Shown: positions 1 to 7,339, numbered from the stretch's first letter. The stretch is 11,647 bases of DNA from Bacteroidales bacterium (GCA_030017935.1 JASEGF010000050.1:1-11647), one strand, 5' to 3'. The notes: a model not told the origin generated them from the letters alone. Numbers and translations: made by a program.

Positions 1-330
1 GTTACTAAAAAACAAAAAGATGATGATATTTATAAAACTACAAATAAAAGCCAGAAAACAACTGATGTTAAAAAATCTGTTAAGAAAAATAAAGAAAAGG
101 ATAATATCAAACTCACAAAAAAACAACTAGAAACAATCATTAAAGAATTTACATTAAAGGAATTAGCTTTATTATCTAAACAATTGCCAGAGAATATTTT
201 TAATAAAATTAATGAGCAACTAGACGAAAAACAAAAGACTAAATTAGAAAAAGAAATAGAAAAAATAATTCGTCCTAGAAAAGATAGCATCGACAAAGTA
301 ATGGAAAAATTTAATGATTTAGTAAAGTGA
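1..330 (+). CDS. Unrecognised lysine-rich protein, C-terminal fragment
   Basis: An open frame runs from the first base of the window to a TGA at 328-330 and gives 109 residues without an internal stop, so the start lies upstream of the window. The visible part is strongly charged. The first ~37 residues are a low-complexity Lys/Asp/Thr/Ser/Asn stretch, and the rest looks like amphipathic helices with alternating Lys, Glu and Leu (for example KELALLSKQLPENIF around residues 56-70 and KTKLEKEIEKII around 80-91). No signal peptide, membrane segment or cysteine is visible. I do not recognise the family. The helical half could be a coiled-coil or protein- or nucleic-acid-binding tail, but that is only inference. 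A long minus-strand frame across 30-296 is the shadow of this lysine-rich sequence. Confidence 0.6.
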   Translation, partial: VTKKQKDDDIYKTTNKSQKTTDVKKSVKKNKEKDNIKLTKKQLETIIKEFTLKELALLSKQLPENIFNKINEQLDEKQKTKLEKEIEKIIRPRKDSIDKVMEKFNDLVK

Positions 331-368
331 AAATTTTAAATTATTTTGATTGATAATTGAGAAGGTGC

Positions 369-406
369 TAAGATGGAGAAAATTTTTAAAAATTTTCTCC
401 ATCTTA
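369..406. terminator. Perfect 38-nt palindrome, likely bidirectional terminator
   Basis: Two 19-nt arms (369-387 and 388-406) are exact reverse complements with no spacer. Each arm has a GATGGAG core next to a run of A or T. It lies between the ends of two converging genes, and its right edge (404-406) is the TAA stop of the minus-strand gene. Because the T/A runs are inside the arms, transcripts from either side would carry a GC-richer outer stem and an A/U interior. No long U tract follows outside the arms, so intrinsic termination is plausible rather than certain. Confidence 0.55.
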
Positions 407-709
407 AAATATATCTTCTCTCGGATATATATCTTCTAGCTTACTAAATACATATGATATGATTGCTCCTACAATTAAAGATATTATACATAACATTAAT
501 AGTAATCCAAAACTCAATCCAGCTGTCGTTAATTGTTCAGTAGCAAATGCTGGGAAAACTATTGTCATACGTCAATGCTATTTCTGAAGCTATGCTACTT
601 AGTTTTTTAGTAATATTAGAGTCATTATTTAGTAATAGATTACCATAAATTTTATAATTAGCTATTAGGAACAATAAAAAAATAAACTAATTAATATGTA
701 TTTACGCAT
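404..709 (-). pseudogene. Small two-TM membrane protein gene with two frameshifts
   Basis: The minus strand from an ATG at 709-707 reads MRKYILISLFF and stops after 14 codons. The next frame continues without a stop as LLFLIANYKIYGN and on to SSIASEIALTYDNS. The original frame then resumes as FPAFATEQLTTAG and ends in KLEDIYPREDIF-TAA at 406-404. Adding one T to the seven-T run (676-682 on the + strand: A7) and removing one T from the four-T run (555-558) restores 101 codons plus stop, exactly the available 306 nt. The restored protein has an N-terminal membrane segment (about residues 4-17), a polar middle, and a second membrane segment (about 64-88) before an acidic tail. A -7 promoter box lies 23 nt before the ATG, which supports this start. 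I do not recognise the family. It may be a decaying gene or an intact gene with homopolymer sequencing errors. Confidence 0.6.
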
Positions 710-732
710 TACAATTTTTCAGAAAACATTAG

Positions 733-740
733 CAAAATTA
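733..740 (-). promoter_or_regulatory. Bacteroidota-type -7 box (TAATTTTG)
   Basis: On the minus strand this reads TAATTTTG, matching the TAnnTTTG consensus used by the Bacteroidota primary sigma factor. It ends 23 nt before the ATG at 709, the same distance as in the neighbouring DHOD-like gene. No TTTG at the -33 position is evident. Confidence 0.5.
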
Positions 741-894
741 TAAAAAATGATTAAAATAATTAGTAGCACACGATAATACATAAACCATTAATATATAATC
801 ATTATTTCTCATCAATACGTTATCCCTTTAAATAGTGTATTCTTTTCAATTTTTTTACAAAAGATTTTTTAAAAGTCTTACAGACAATGTTTAT
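741..894. other. AT-rich intergenic stretch without recognised features
   Basis: These 154 bases lie between the 3' end of the DHOD-like gene and the promoter of the broken membrane gene, both on the minus strand. I find no open frame of note and no strong terminator. An imperfect AT-only hairpin near 861-880 is the only candidate for ending DHOD-like transcripts and is too weak to call. Confidence 0.4.
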
Positions 895-1878
895 TTACTC
901 TATTCCAGAGAAAAATTTCATAAACTGCACACGTTCAAAAGCGGCTGGATTTTCTATATTTTTGTAGGATAACTTACCAATAAAATCTTTAGTATTTTGG
1001 AAATTCTTTTCTTGCATCCATGAATCAATGGTTTCATTAATTTCTTTAATAACTTTGGCGCCTTTTTTGTATAAAATACTAGAAATAGCTACAGCATTTG
1101 CACCTGCTAGCATAGCTTTTATAGCTGCTTCACCATTTTGTATTCCAGTAGTAGCGCATATATCAGCTCTTATATTACCATATGTGAGTGCTACCCATCG
1201 TATCACTTCTTGTAATTCTGCTGGACTGCTAAAAATATCACCAGCTGTTAATATGAGATTTTTGATATCTATATTTGGTTTGTACATTCTATTAAACATC
1301 ACTATACCTTTAGCTCCTGATAATTCCATGGAATATGCTGTATGTATAGGATTAGTTAAATGTTGAGTAATTTTAACTGCTATAGGTATTTTTACTAGTT
1401 TTGCTACTGATGTAACAATTTTAACGTAAATATTCTCTATTTCTTCATTAGTTTGATTTTTTGAAGTAGGCAAGATGAAAATATTAAGTTCTAAAGCATC
1501 TGCACCAGCTTGCTCTATTTCTTTGGCATAGCTAGTCCACTCTTGACTAGTAACGCAATTGATACTTGCTATTATAGGAATATTTACACTTTTTTTAGCT
1601 TTAGTTATTAATTCTAAATAATCTTGAGTTGATTTTTCAGAAACATATTCTCTCACATAATCTTCAGTTTCTGGATATGGAAATTGTCCAGAATATTTAA
1701 TTAATTTGGAGATTTCATTTCTTATTTCTTCTTCAAATAAAGATTTTAAAACTATTGCACCAGCGCCATTAGATTCAAATTCTTTAATTTTATCTATTGA
1801 TTTTGTCAATCCACAACTAGCTACTATTATTGGACTTGTTAGCTCTAATCCTAAGTATTTCACACCAATTTTTGACAT
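895..1878 (-). CDS. Dihydroorotate dehydrogenase-like flavoprotein
   Basis: This 327-residue TIM-barrel protein resembles class 1 dihydroorotate dehydrogenases. It has the N-terminal SPIIVASCGLT strand (15-25), VLKS with Lys45, the ELN segment (130-132), VKI with Lys169, and a C-terminal FMN-phosphate region with GIQNGEAA (245-252) and MLAGANAVAISS (256-267). In class 1 enzymes ELN is followed by S/T-C-P-N, which supplies the catalytic Cys. Here it reads ELNIFILPT (130-138), so that Cys is absent. Bacteroidota genomes carry such proteins annotated as DHOD-like, and true pyrimidine synthesis is doubtful for them. I infer an FMN oxidoreductase of unknown substrate in the cytoplasm. The ATG at 1878 is supported by a -7 box 23 nt upstream. 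The gene stands alone, divergent from the TPR gene. Confidence 0.85.
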   Translation of the reverse strand: MSKIGVKYLGLELTSPIIVASCGLTKSIDKIKEFESNGAGAIVLKSLFEEEIRNEISKLIKYSGQFPYPETEDYVREYVSEKSTQDYLELITKAKKSVNIPIIASINCVTSQEWTSYAKEIEQAGADALELNIFILPTSKNQTNEEIENIYVKIVTSVAKLVKIPIAVKITQHLTNPIHTAYSMELSGAKGIVMFNRMYKPNIDIKNLILTAGDIFSSPAELQEVIRWVALTYGNIRADICATTGIQNGEAAIKAMLAGANAVAISSILYKKGAKVIKEINETIDSWMQEKNFQNTKDFIGKLSYKNIENPAAFERVQFMKFFSGIE

Positions 1879-1901
1879 ATAATTTTGTTTTTTATTTAAT
1901 G

Positions 1902-1909
1902 CAAAAATA
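1902..1909 (-). promoter_or_regulatory. -7 box (TATTTTTG) of the DHOD-like gene
   Basis: The minus strand reads TATTTTTG, a full match to TAnnTTTG, ending 23 nt before the ATG at 1878. This predicts a leader of roughly 17-20 nt. A -33 TTTG at the usual spacing is not obvious. Confidence 0.5.
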
Positions 1910-1943
1910 AATATTTATTTTAATTATTTGAAAAATTTTTAAG

Positions 1944-1950
1944 TAATTTG
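1944..1950 (+). promoter_or_regulatory. Possible -7 box (TAATTTG) of the TPR gene
   Basis: TAATTTG is one base shorter than the usual TAnnTTTG and ends 18 nt before the ATG at 1969. A TTTG at 1927-1930 lies only 13 nt upstream, shorter than the usual ~19-20. It is a plausible but weaker promoter, divergent from that of the DHOD-like gene in the same 90-bp gap. Confidence 0.35.
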
Positions 1951-1968
1951 CAATAAATTCATTTTGTT

Positions 1969-4900
1969 ATGAAAATTTTAAAGTTTAAGATACAACTTAT
2001 TTTAGCATTAGTAATTATTTTTTATACTTGCCAATCTTTTGCACAGCAAACATATTATTTCATTTCACCTACTAGTACTAATAATGAAATCACAGACCTG
2101 TATAATAAAAAACAATTTAGCTTATTGAAACAAATGAGTGAAAATCTGCCAGATAATTTGTATTCTACTAAAGCAGATTATGCATATTATAAAGCTTACA
2201 GTTCATATATGTTGCATAATAATGATGCTAGTTCATTACTCATCGAATATATAAACAAATATCCATTACACGTTAATGTAAATTTAGCTAAATTTTTTAT
2301 TGGTAATAATTATTTCTGGAGTAAAAATTATAAAAAATCTATTGATTATTTTAATGATGTAGAAAATGATAAACTATCTGATAGTCTCAGAGCAGAACTA
2401 TATTTTCGTAGAGGTTATTCATATTTCTCTACTCAGCAATATAATGAGGCAATGTTAGATTTTTCTAATGTTATGAAATATGATATATGGTTTGTCCCTT
2501 ATGCACAATATTATATTGGATATATAAATTATTTAAATAATAATTATCATGTAGCATTACAAGATTTCAAAAAAATATCATCATTAACTGATGACTCTTT
2601 ATTTCTGAGCTATAGTAATTATAATATTTTATATTTAGAATATTTGACTAATCAACTAGACAGTGTGATATTGCATGGTGAGTCTATATTGCCTACAGCA
2701 GCAGATAAATATCAATCAGAGATACATCGTTTACTAGCTCAAGTGTATTGGTACAAAAAAGATTTGAATAAAGCTAAACTTCATTTAGATTCATATTTTG
2801 AAATGAATCGGACTGGTATTAATAGAGATGATAATTATTTAATGGGATACTTATGTTATACAATAAATGATTACAAATGTGCAATAGAATACCTAGAGAA
2901 AGTGATGACAACTAAAGACTCTCTATATCAGAATGCAGCTTATCATTTAGGGTTGGCATATATTAATACTGGACAAAAAAACTTTGCTCAAAAAGCTTTT
3001 TATGATGCATATTTACTAAATTTTGATACTTTGATTAAAGAAGATGCTTTGTTTAACTATGCTAAGCTTTCATATGAATTAGATAATGATCCGTATAATA
3101 TAGCTATTAGTGCGTTGCAAAAATACATCGAGGAATATCCTAAATCAATTAGAAAAAATGAGGCTCAAGAATTAATTTTAAATTTATTGATGATATCTAG
3201 TAATTATCAACGTGTAATAGATATTATCGAGCAATTACCTAGAAAAAACTTAACTATTGAAAATATGTATCAGCGTGCTTGCCTCAATCAAGCTTTATTA
3301 GATTTCAAAGACAGACAATATAATAAATCAATATTAAATTTAAACAAAGCTATAAATTACGGCACTGATAGAAAAATAAAAGCAAAAGCTATTTTTTGGA
3401 AAGGAGAATCTTTTTATACTTTAGGACGATATGATTCTGCACTAGTTAATTATCAAACCTTTATTAATTATGGACCTTCAAAAGATTTACCTGAGTATAA
3501 TAAAGGATATTATAATTTGGGTTATTCATATTTGCTAAATAATAAATATTCTTTAGCAGTAGATGCTTTTAGACAATTTATTGCTTTATCTGATAATGAA
3601 CCTGTAAACATTAAATTTGATGCATATTTGAGGTATGCAGATGCTCTATTATTAAATAAAAATATCGATGAGGCAGCTAAAATATATAAAAAAGTAATCG
3701 ATGATTATCCACTAAAAGCCGATTATGCTTATTTATCTTATGCTAAAATTTTAGGTATTAAAGGGCAATTAAATGAAAAAATTAATAATTTAGATTTACT
3801 AATAACAAAATTTCCAAACTCAAGCTATATCCCAGAAGCTTTATATGAGAAAGGATTAAGCCAAGAATTGATAAATGAAGTCGATGCTGTGAAAACGTAT
3901 AATAAAATTTATACATTATATCCAGATCATCCATTAGCTAATAAAGCTATGCTAAAAGAGGCATTAATTCTACGCAATCAAAAAGATTATGATAAAGCTA
4001 TAGCTTTATTGCAACAATTAACAGTAAATTATAAAAATAGTGAATCAGAAAAAGATGCATGGATAGCTCTAAGGGAAACCTATACAGATGCAGATAGGAT
4101 AAATGAATTTTTCTCTTTTGCCCAATCATATGGCAAAACCATTAGTTCAGGTGAACAAGAAGAGATGCTTTATAATACTGCTGAAAATAAATTTATGTCT
4201 AGCGACTATCAAGGATCTATAACTGCTTTTGATCAATATTTGCAAAACTTTCCTGATGGAGCTTTTAGCATTAATGCACATTTTTACAGAGCAGAAGCTA
4301 ATTATGCTTTAGGCAATTTCGATAATGCTTTACAAGATTATCTATACGTTACTAATACAAATTCTCGTTTTACAGAGTCTTCATTATTTAAGGCTGCTCG
4401 AATATATTATAATCGTAATGAATATGAAGCTAGCATACCTCTCTATGAAAAACTGTTACAAATTGCTCAAGTTAAAATAAATAGAATAGAAGCTATGAGA
4501 AATTTATTAAAAGCATATGAATATATTAAAAATTACGATAAAGTAATAGAAATAGCCGATAATATACTTAATAGTCCAGATATGGATGAAAATGATAAAC
4601 TACAGGCCAATATTACTAAAGCACGTATCTATTTCCAAACTAATAATGTAAATGAATGTGCTCAAATATGTAAAAATATTTCAAATAATAAATCTGAAAT
4701 AGGTGCTGAAGCTACATATTATCTAGCATATATAGATTATATGAATGGTGATTTAAATGATGCAGAACACAAAATATTTTCATTGGTTGAAAATTTTGCT
4801 GCATACGAAGATTGGATAGCTCGAGGATTTATATTGCTATCAGATGTTTATCTCAGTCGTGGAGATCTATATCAAGCAAAAGCTACTTTAGAACATTTAA

Positions 4901-5001
4901 TAAACAATTATAAAGGTGATGAAGCTATCATTAATATGGCAAAAGATAAATATAATAATCTTGTTACCATAGATGAAACAAATTCAAATCAGGAAGAATA
5001 A
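1969..5001 (+). CDS. Large exported tetratricopeptide-repeat protein
   Basis: The 1010-residue protein starts with a signal peptide: Lys-rich n-region, a hydrophobic core at about residues 9-20, and probable signal peptidase I cleavage after SFA (23-25). Cys21 is not in a good lipobox. The rest is a helical solenoid of degenerate TPR units. Clear ones start near residue 142 (LYFRRGYSYFSTQQYNEAM), 322 (AAYHLGLAYINTGQ), 512 (GYYNLGYSYLLNNKYSLAV), 770 (FYRAEANYALGNFDNAL) and just after 800 (LFKAARIYYNRNEYEASI). No enzymatic domain is visible. Family knowledge: long periplasmic or outer-membrane TPR proteins in Bacteroidota serve as scaffolds, for example in envelope assembly or type IX secretion, but I see nothing that ties this one to a named member such as SprE/PorW. 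It ends 83 bp before a separately promoted lipoprotein gene. Confidence 0.85.
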   Translation: MKILKFKIQLILALVIIFYTCQSFAQQTYYFISPTSTNNEITDLYNKKQFSLLKQMSENLPDNLYSTKADYAYYKAYSSYMLHNNDASSLLIEYINKYPLHVNVNLAKFFIGNNYFWSKNYKKSIDYFNDVENDKLSDSLRAELYFRRGYSYFSTQQYNEAMLDFSNVMKYDIWFVPYAQYYIGYINYLNNNYHVALQDFKKISSLTDDSLFLSYSNYNILYLEYLTNQLDSVILHGESILPTAADKYQSEIHRLLAQVYWYKKDLNKAKLHLDSYFEMNRTGINRDDNYLMGYLCYTINDYKCAIEYLEKVMTTKDSLYQNAAYHLGLAYINTGQKNFAQKAFYDAYLLNFDTLIKEDALFNYAKLSYELDNDPYNIAISALQKYIEEYPKSIRKNEAQELILNLLMISSNYQRVIDIIEQLPRKNLTIENMYQRACLNQALLDFKDRQYNKSILNLNKAINYGTDRKIKAKAIFWKGESFYTLGRYDSALVNYQTFINYGPSKDLPEYNKGYYNLGYSYLLNNKYSLAVDAFRQFIALSDNEPVNIKFDAYLRYADALLLNKNIDEAAKIYKKVIDDYPLKADYAYLSYAKILGIKGQLNEKINNLDLLITKFPNSSYIPEALYEKGLSQELINEVDAVKTYNKIYTLYPDHPLANKAMLKEALILRNQKDYDKAIALLQQLTVNYKNSESEKDAWIALRETYTDADRINEFFSFAQSYGKTISSGEQEEMLYNTAENKFMSSDYQGSITAFDQYLQNFPDGAFSINAHFYRAEANYALGNFDNALQDYLYVTNTNSRFTESSLFKAARIYYNRNEYEASIPLYEKLLQIAQVKINRIEAMRNLLKAYEYIKNYDKVIEIADNILNSPDMDENDKLQANITKARIYFQTNNVNECAQICKNISNNKSEIGAEATYYLAYIDYMNGDLNDAEHKIFSLVENFAAYEDWIARGFILLSDVYLSRGDLYQAKATLEHLINNYKGDEAIINMAKDKYNNLVTIDETNSNQEE

Positions 5002-5029
5002 TATTTTTAATAAAAAAATATAAAAAAAT

Positions 5030-5060
5030 TTTGTTTATTTAAAAATTTTTTATAATTTTG
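5030..5060 (+). promoter_or_regulatory. Complete Bacteroidota promoter of the lipoprotein gene
   Basis: TTTG at 5030-5033 and TAATTTTG at 5053-5060 are separated by 19 nt, an excellent match to the -33/-7 Bacteroidota consensus. The -7 box ends 24 nt before the ATG at 5085. It is one of the two best two-part promoters in the window, which fits strong expression of a small abundant lipoprotein. Confidence 0.7.
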
Positions 5061-5084
5061 CACGTCAAACCATAAAAAATTAAA

Positions 5085-5390
5085 ATGGATATGAAAAATT
5101 TAGTAGTAGTAGCATTAGTAGCAGGTATGATGGTATTAGCATCATGCGGAAATGCTCAGAAAAAAGCAGAACAAGCAAAATTAGACAGTGCACGTATAGC
5201 TGATAGCATCGCAAAAGTACAAGCTGATAGCGCACGCGTAGCTGATAGTTTAGCTCAAATCGAACAAGCAAGATTAGACAGCATTGCTCAAGCAGAAGCA
5301 GCTAGTCAAAAACCAACAACCCCAAAACCAGCAACCCCAAAACCAGAAACACAAACTGAACAAGTAAAAGCTGGTCAAGGTAAAGGCTAA
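5085..5390 (+). CDS. Small lipoprotein with Ala/Asp/Ser repeats and Pro-rich tail
   Basis: This 101-residue protein has a short signal peptide (MDMKNLVVVALVAGMMV) ending in the lipobox LASC, with lipidated Cys21 followed by GNAQ. Residues ~24-70 are a highly charged helix built of related units, DSARIADSIAKVQA, DSARVADSLAQIEQA and LDSIAQAEAA, likely an elongated coiled coil. The C-terminus (about 74-101) is Pro/Thr/Lys-rich, from a threefold 15-bp DNA repeat, and ends GQGKG. The design (lipid anchor, alpha-helical rod, flexible basic tail) recalls Lpp- or TolA-like envelope spacers, but that is analogy and not homology. M3 is an alternative start six bases downstream that gives a more conventional MKNLVVV n-region. 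GC content is visibly higher than in the neighbours, consistent with optimal codons in a highly expressed gene. A strong terminator follows. Confidence 0.85.
   Translation: MDMKNLVVVALVAGMMVLASCGNAQKKAEQAKLDSARIADSIAKVQADSARVADSLAQIEQARLDSIAQAEAASQKPTTPKPATPKPETQTEQVKAGQGKG
5309..5353 (+). repeat. Three 15-bp tandem repeats in the lipoprotein gene
   Basis: The units 5309-5323, 5324-5338 and 5339-5353 share AAAACCA; the first two differ at one base and the third diverges at its end. They encode KPTTP, KPATP and KPETQ and form the proline-rich tail. The copy number could vary between strains by slippage. Confidence 0.75.
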
Positions 5391-5414
5391 GAAATTTCTT
5401 ATATAAAAGAAAAC

Positions 5415-5445
5415 AAAAAAGCCACTCATCATGAGTGGCTTTTTT
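5415..5445. terminator. Bidirectional intrinsic terminator
   Basis: The stem GCCACTCAT / ATGAGTGGC (5421-5429 and 5431-5439) is flanked by six A on the left and six T on the right. Either strand therefore gives a GC-rich hairpin followed by a U run. It sits 24 nt after the lipoprotein stop and 14 nt after the dusB stop on the other strand, and ends both converging transcripts. Confidence 0.9.
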
Positions 5446-5459
5446 ATTTAAACTTTTCC

Positions 5460-6428
5460 TTAAATATCTTTTATATCATTGAAAATGGAATATATTTCTT
5501 CCAGACTTGCCGCTTCTAATAATGCGACACGATATTGTTTTATATTTGCAATACCTTTAAAATAATTTTTAAAAAATTTTCTCATCTCAATAATAGCAAC
5601 TTTTTCATTTTTCATTGCTGCGAGTTCGTTGAGATGCCTTTCGCATATTGCTAATCTCTCGTTAATACTTATTGGTTTTGGTGAAATATTTTTTAAAATA
5701 TAATCATTACAATCTTTAAATATCCAAGGATTGCCTATAGCAGCTCTACCAATCATCACACCATCTACACCATAATCATCAAATAAAAGCTTTGCTTTCT
5801 CAGGATTATCTATGTCTCCATTTGCAATGAGGGGAATAGAAAAAGAAGAATCAGATTTTAATTTTAAAAAATAATCCCAATCAGCATTACCAGAATAAAG
5901 TTGTTTCCTAGTACGAGCATGTAGAGTCAGAGCTGCTATGCCACAATCTTGCAATCCACGTGCGATATTATCTATAATAATTGAAGTTTCATCCCACCCT
6001 AATCTAGTCTTTACTGTTACTGGTACATTTACACTTTTAACAACATTTTTAGTTATTTCTAGCATTAATTCGGGATCTTTTAATAAAGCGGCACCAGCAC
6101 CTTTAGACACAATTTTTTTCATGGGACAGCCAAAATTCAAATCTATAATATCTGCACCAGCAGATTCTACTAATTTAGCTGCTTCGCCCATTATATCTGG
6201 ATCATTACCAAATATTTGAACAACAAAAGGGAACTCAGCTTCATTTTTACTAATTTTATCAAAACTAACTTTTACATTTCTAATGATTGCATCAGCAGAA
6301 ACAAATTCAGAATATGTAAGAGTAGCTCCCATTTCTTTACAAATTTTTCTAAACACCTTATCAGTAATGCCATCCATAGGAGCTAAAATTATTGGGTATC
6401 TACCAAGGTCAAACTTCCCTATTTGCAT
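5460..6428 (-). CDS. dusB: tRNA dihydrouridine synthase, DusB/NifR3 type
   Basis: This enzyme reduces specific uridines in tRNA to dihydrouridine with FMN and NADPH in the cytoplasm. The 322 residues match the usual family length. Visible motifs are APMDGITD (16-23) at the FMN-binding start of the barrel, DLNFGCP (96-102) with catalytic Cys101, KTRLGW (140-145), HARTRKQLYSG (170-180) followed by ADW, as typical of DusB, IANGDI (201-206), and GVMIGRAAIGNPW (223-235) at the FMN phosphate. The C-terminal ~80 residues form the helical tRNA-binding domain. In other phyla dusB often precedes fis, whereas here it stands alone. It is divergent from the CPBP gene with only 38 bp between the start codons and converges on the lipoprotein gene. 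Confidence 0.93.
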   Translation of the reverse strand: MQIGKFDLGRYPIILAPMDGITDKVFRKICKEMGATLTYSEFVSADAIIRNVKVSFDKISKNEAEFPFVVQIFGNDPDIMGEAAKLVESAGADIIDLNFGCPMKKIVSKGAGAALLKDPELMLEITKNVVKSVNVPVTVKTRLGWDETSIIIDNIARGLQDCGIAALTLHARTRKQLYSGNADWDYFLKLKSDSSFSIPLIANGDIDNPEKAKLLFDDYGVDGVMIGRAAIGNPWIFKDCNDYILKNISPKPISINERLAICERHLNELAAMKNEKVAIIEMRKFFKNYFKGIANIKQYRVALLEAASLEEIYSIFNDIKDI

Positions 6429-6438
6429 AGTTTTTTAT

Positions 6439-6446
6439 TAATTTTG
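6439..6446 (+). promoter_or_regulatory. -7 box (TAATTTTG) of the CPBP-aroD unit
   Basis: TAATTTTG ends 20 nt before the ATG at 6467. It lies in the 38-bp gap between divergent start codons, so it is likely to interfere with the dusB promoter on the other strand. No -33 TTTG at standard spacing is seen. Confidence 0.55.
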
Positions 6447-6452
6447 CAATAG

Positions 6453-6460
6453 TAAAATTA
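6453..6460 (-). promoter_or_regulatory. Possible -7 box (TAATTTTA) of dusB
   Basis: On the minus strand this reads TAATTTTA, one mismatch from TAATTTTG, and ends 24 nt before the dusB ATG at 6428, the spacing seen at other genes here. A competing TACTATTG (6447-6454) also has one mismatch. The choice is uncertain. Confidence 0.3.
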
Positions 6461-6466
6461 ATAAAA

Positions 6467-7339
6467 ATGAACGATATTAAAATTAATTGGAAAAGTTTTT
6501 TGACTTTCTTAGCATTATTCCTATCAGCAGCATTATTTTTTAACCTCGTCATGTCATTTGTACTTTTATCAACAAATAATTTAGGCAACCCCCGAGCAAT
6601 AATGCTAGCAAATACTATCGCACATTTATTTACTTTTACAGGCGTAGGAATAGCTTTCCCATTATTAAATAAATATAAAATTCACGAATTTTATCAAAAT
6701 AAACCATATAAGGATTTACTATTTTTAATATTAACATTTTTTGTAGTATTATTAATTCAGCCATCTTTATCTTTATTAACTGAAATAACCAATTTGATAA
6801 AATTACCATCAAATATTGATAATTTTCTTGGCCAATATGAAAATATGGCAAATGAATTATTGAAACAAACAATGAGCGGCAGTGGTATTGGCTTTTTGTT
6901 ATTGAATATAGTCTATGTGGCATTGGTGCCAGCTGTTGGTGAAGAATTAATCTTTAGAGGAATAATACAAAAATATTTAATAAAATTAACAAAACATGCA
7001 TGGATTGGCATTATCTTAACAGGACTTATTTTTAGCTTATTCCATTTATCATGGAGTACAATTTTAGCAATTTGGTTTTTTGGGATTATTTTAGGAATAG
7101 TTTATTACACCACTGGCAATATCTGGTATTCTATGTTTATGCATTTTATAAATAATTTAATGGCAACCCTCTCATATTGGTTAGCTAGCAATAATAAAAT
7201 ATCTTATTCATTAGAAGAAATTGATAATATTAAATTTCCACTATGGATAGAATTAATATCACTAATATTAATGGTTTTATTTATAATTTTTCTATTAAGA
7301 TTTATTAAATTAAAAAGAGAAAACACAAAAGATATTTGA
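6467..7339 (+). CDS. CPBP-family intramembrane protease-like protein
   Basis: This is a 290-residue polytopic inner-membrane protein. It has the three signatures of the CPBP (CAAX protease and bacteriocin-processing, Abi) family. EELIFRG (159-165) gives the EExxxR pair E159/E160 and R164, FSLFH (189-193) contributes His193, and HFINN (226-230) contributes His226 and Asn230. Membrane segments are visible at about 11-34, 46-66, 84-104, 141-158, 178-192, 198-215 and 260-280. The family includes eukaryotic Rce1, and bacterial members process peptides or prenylated substrates or have unknown roles. No bacteriocin gene is visible nearby, so the substrate cannot be inferred. Its TGA overlaps the next gene's ATG by one base, implying translational coupling with aroD. 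Confidence 0.85.
   Translation: MNDIKINWKSFLTFLALFLSAALFFNLVMSFVLLSTNNLGNPRAIMLANTIAHLFTFTGVGIAFPLLNKYKIHEFYQNKPYKDLLFLILTFFVVLLIQPSLSLLTEITNLIKLPSNIDNFLGQYENMANELLKQTMSGSGIGFLLLNIVYVALVPAVGEELIFRGIIQKYLIKLTKHAWIGIILTGLIFSLFHLSWSTILAIWFFGIILGIVYYTTGNIWYSMFMHFINNLMATLSYWLASNNKISYSLEEIDNIKFPLWIELISLILMVLFIIFLLRFIKLKRENTKDI

Noticed and set aside
30..296. 88-codon minus-strand frame rich in Phe, Leu and Ser
   Set aside because: It is the antisense shadow of the lysine-rich + strand frame, which is open through the window edge and has more protein-like composition.
1..330. Resemblance of the lysine-rich fragment to FliG/MgtE N-terminal helices
   Set aside because: It rests only on a leucine/proline pattern over about 30 residues, which is not enough to name a family.
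861..880. Imperfect hairpin after the DHOD-like gene
   Set aside because: The stem is almost all A-T with a central mismatch, so it is too weak to call a terminator in such AT-rich DNA.
1028..1366. 112-codon + strand frame inside the DHOD-like gene
   Set aside because: It is antisense to a well-supported gene with recognisable motifs and has no family features of its own.
2020..2035. Lipobox at Cys21 of the TPR protein
   Set aside because: The residues before Cys (IFYT) do not fit L-x-x-C, and a good signal peptidase I site (SFA) follows at once.
7336..7338. TTG as the aroD start
   Set aside because: The ATG directly after it gives the classic TGATG overlap with the CPBP stop and a normal start codon.
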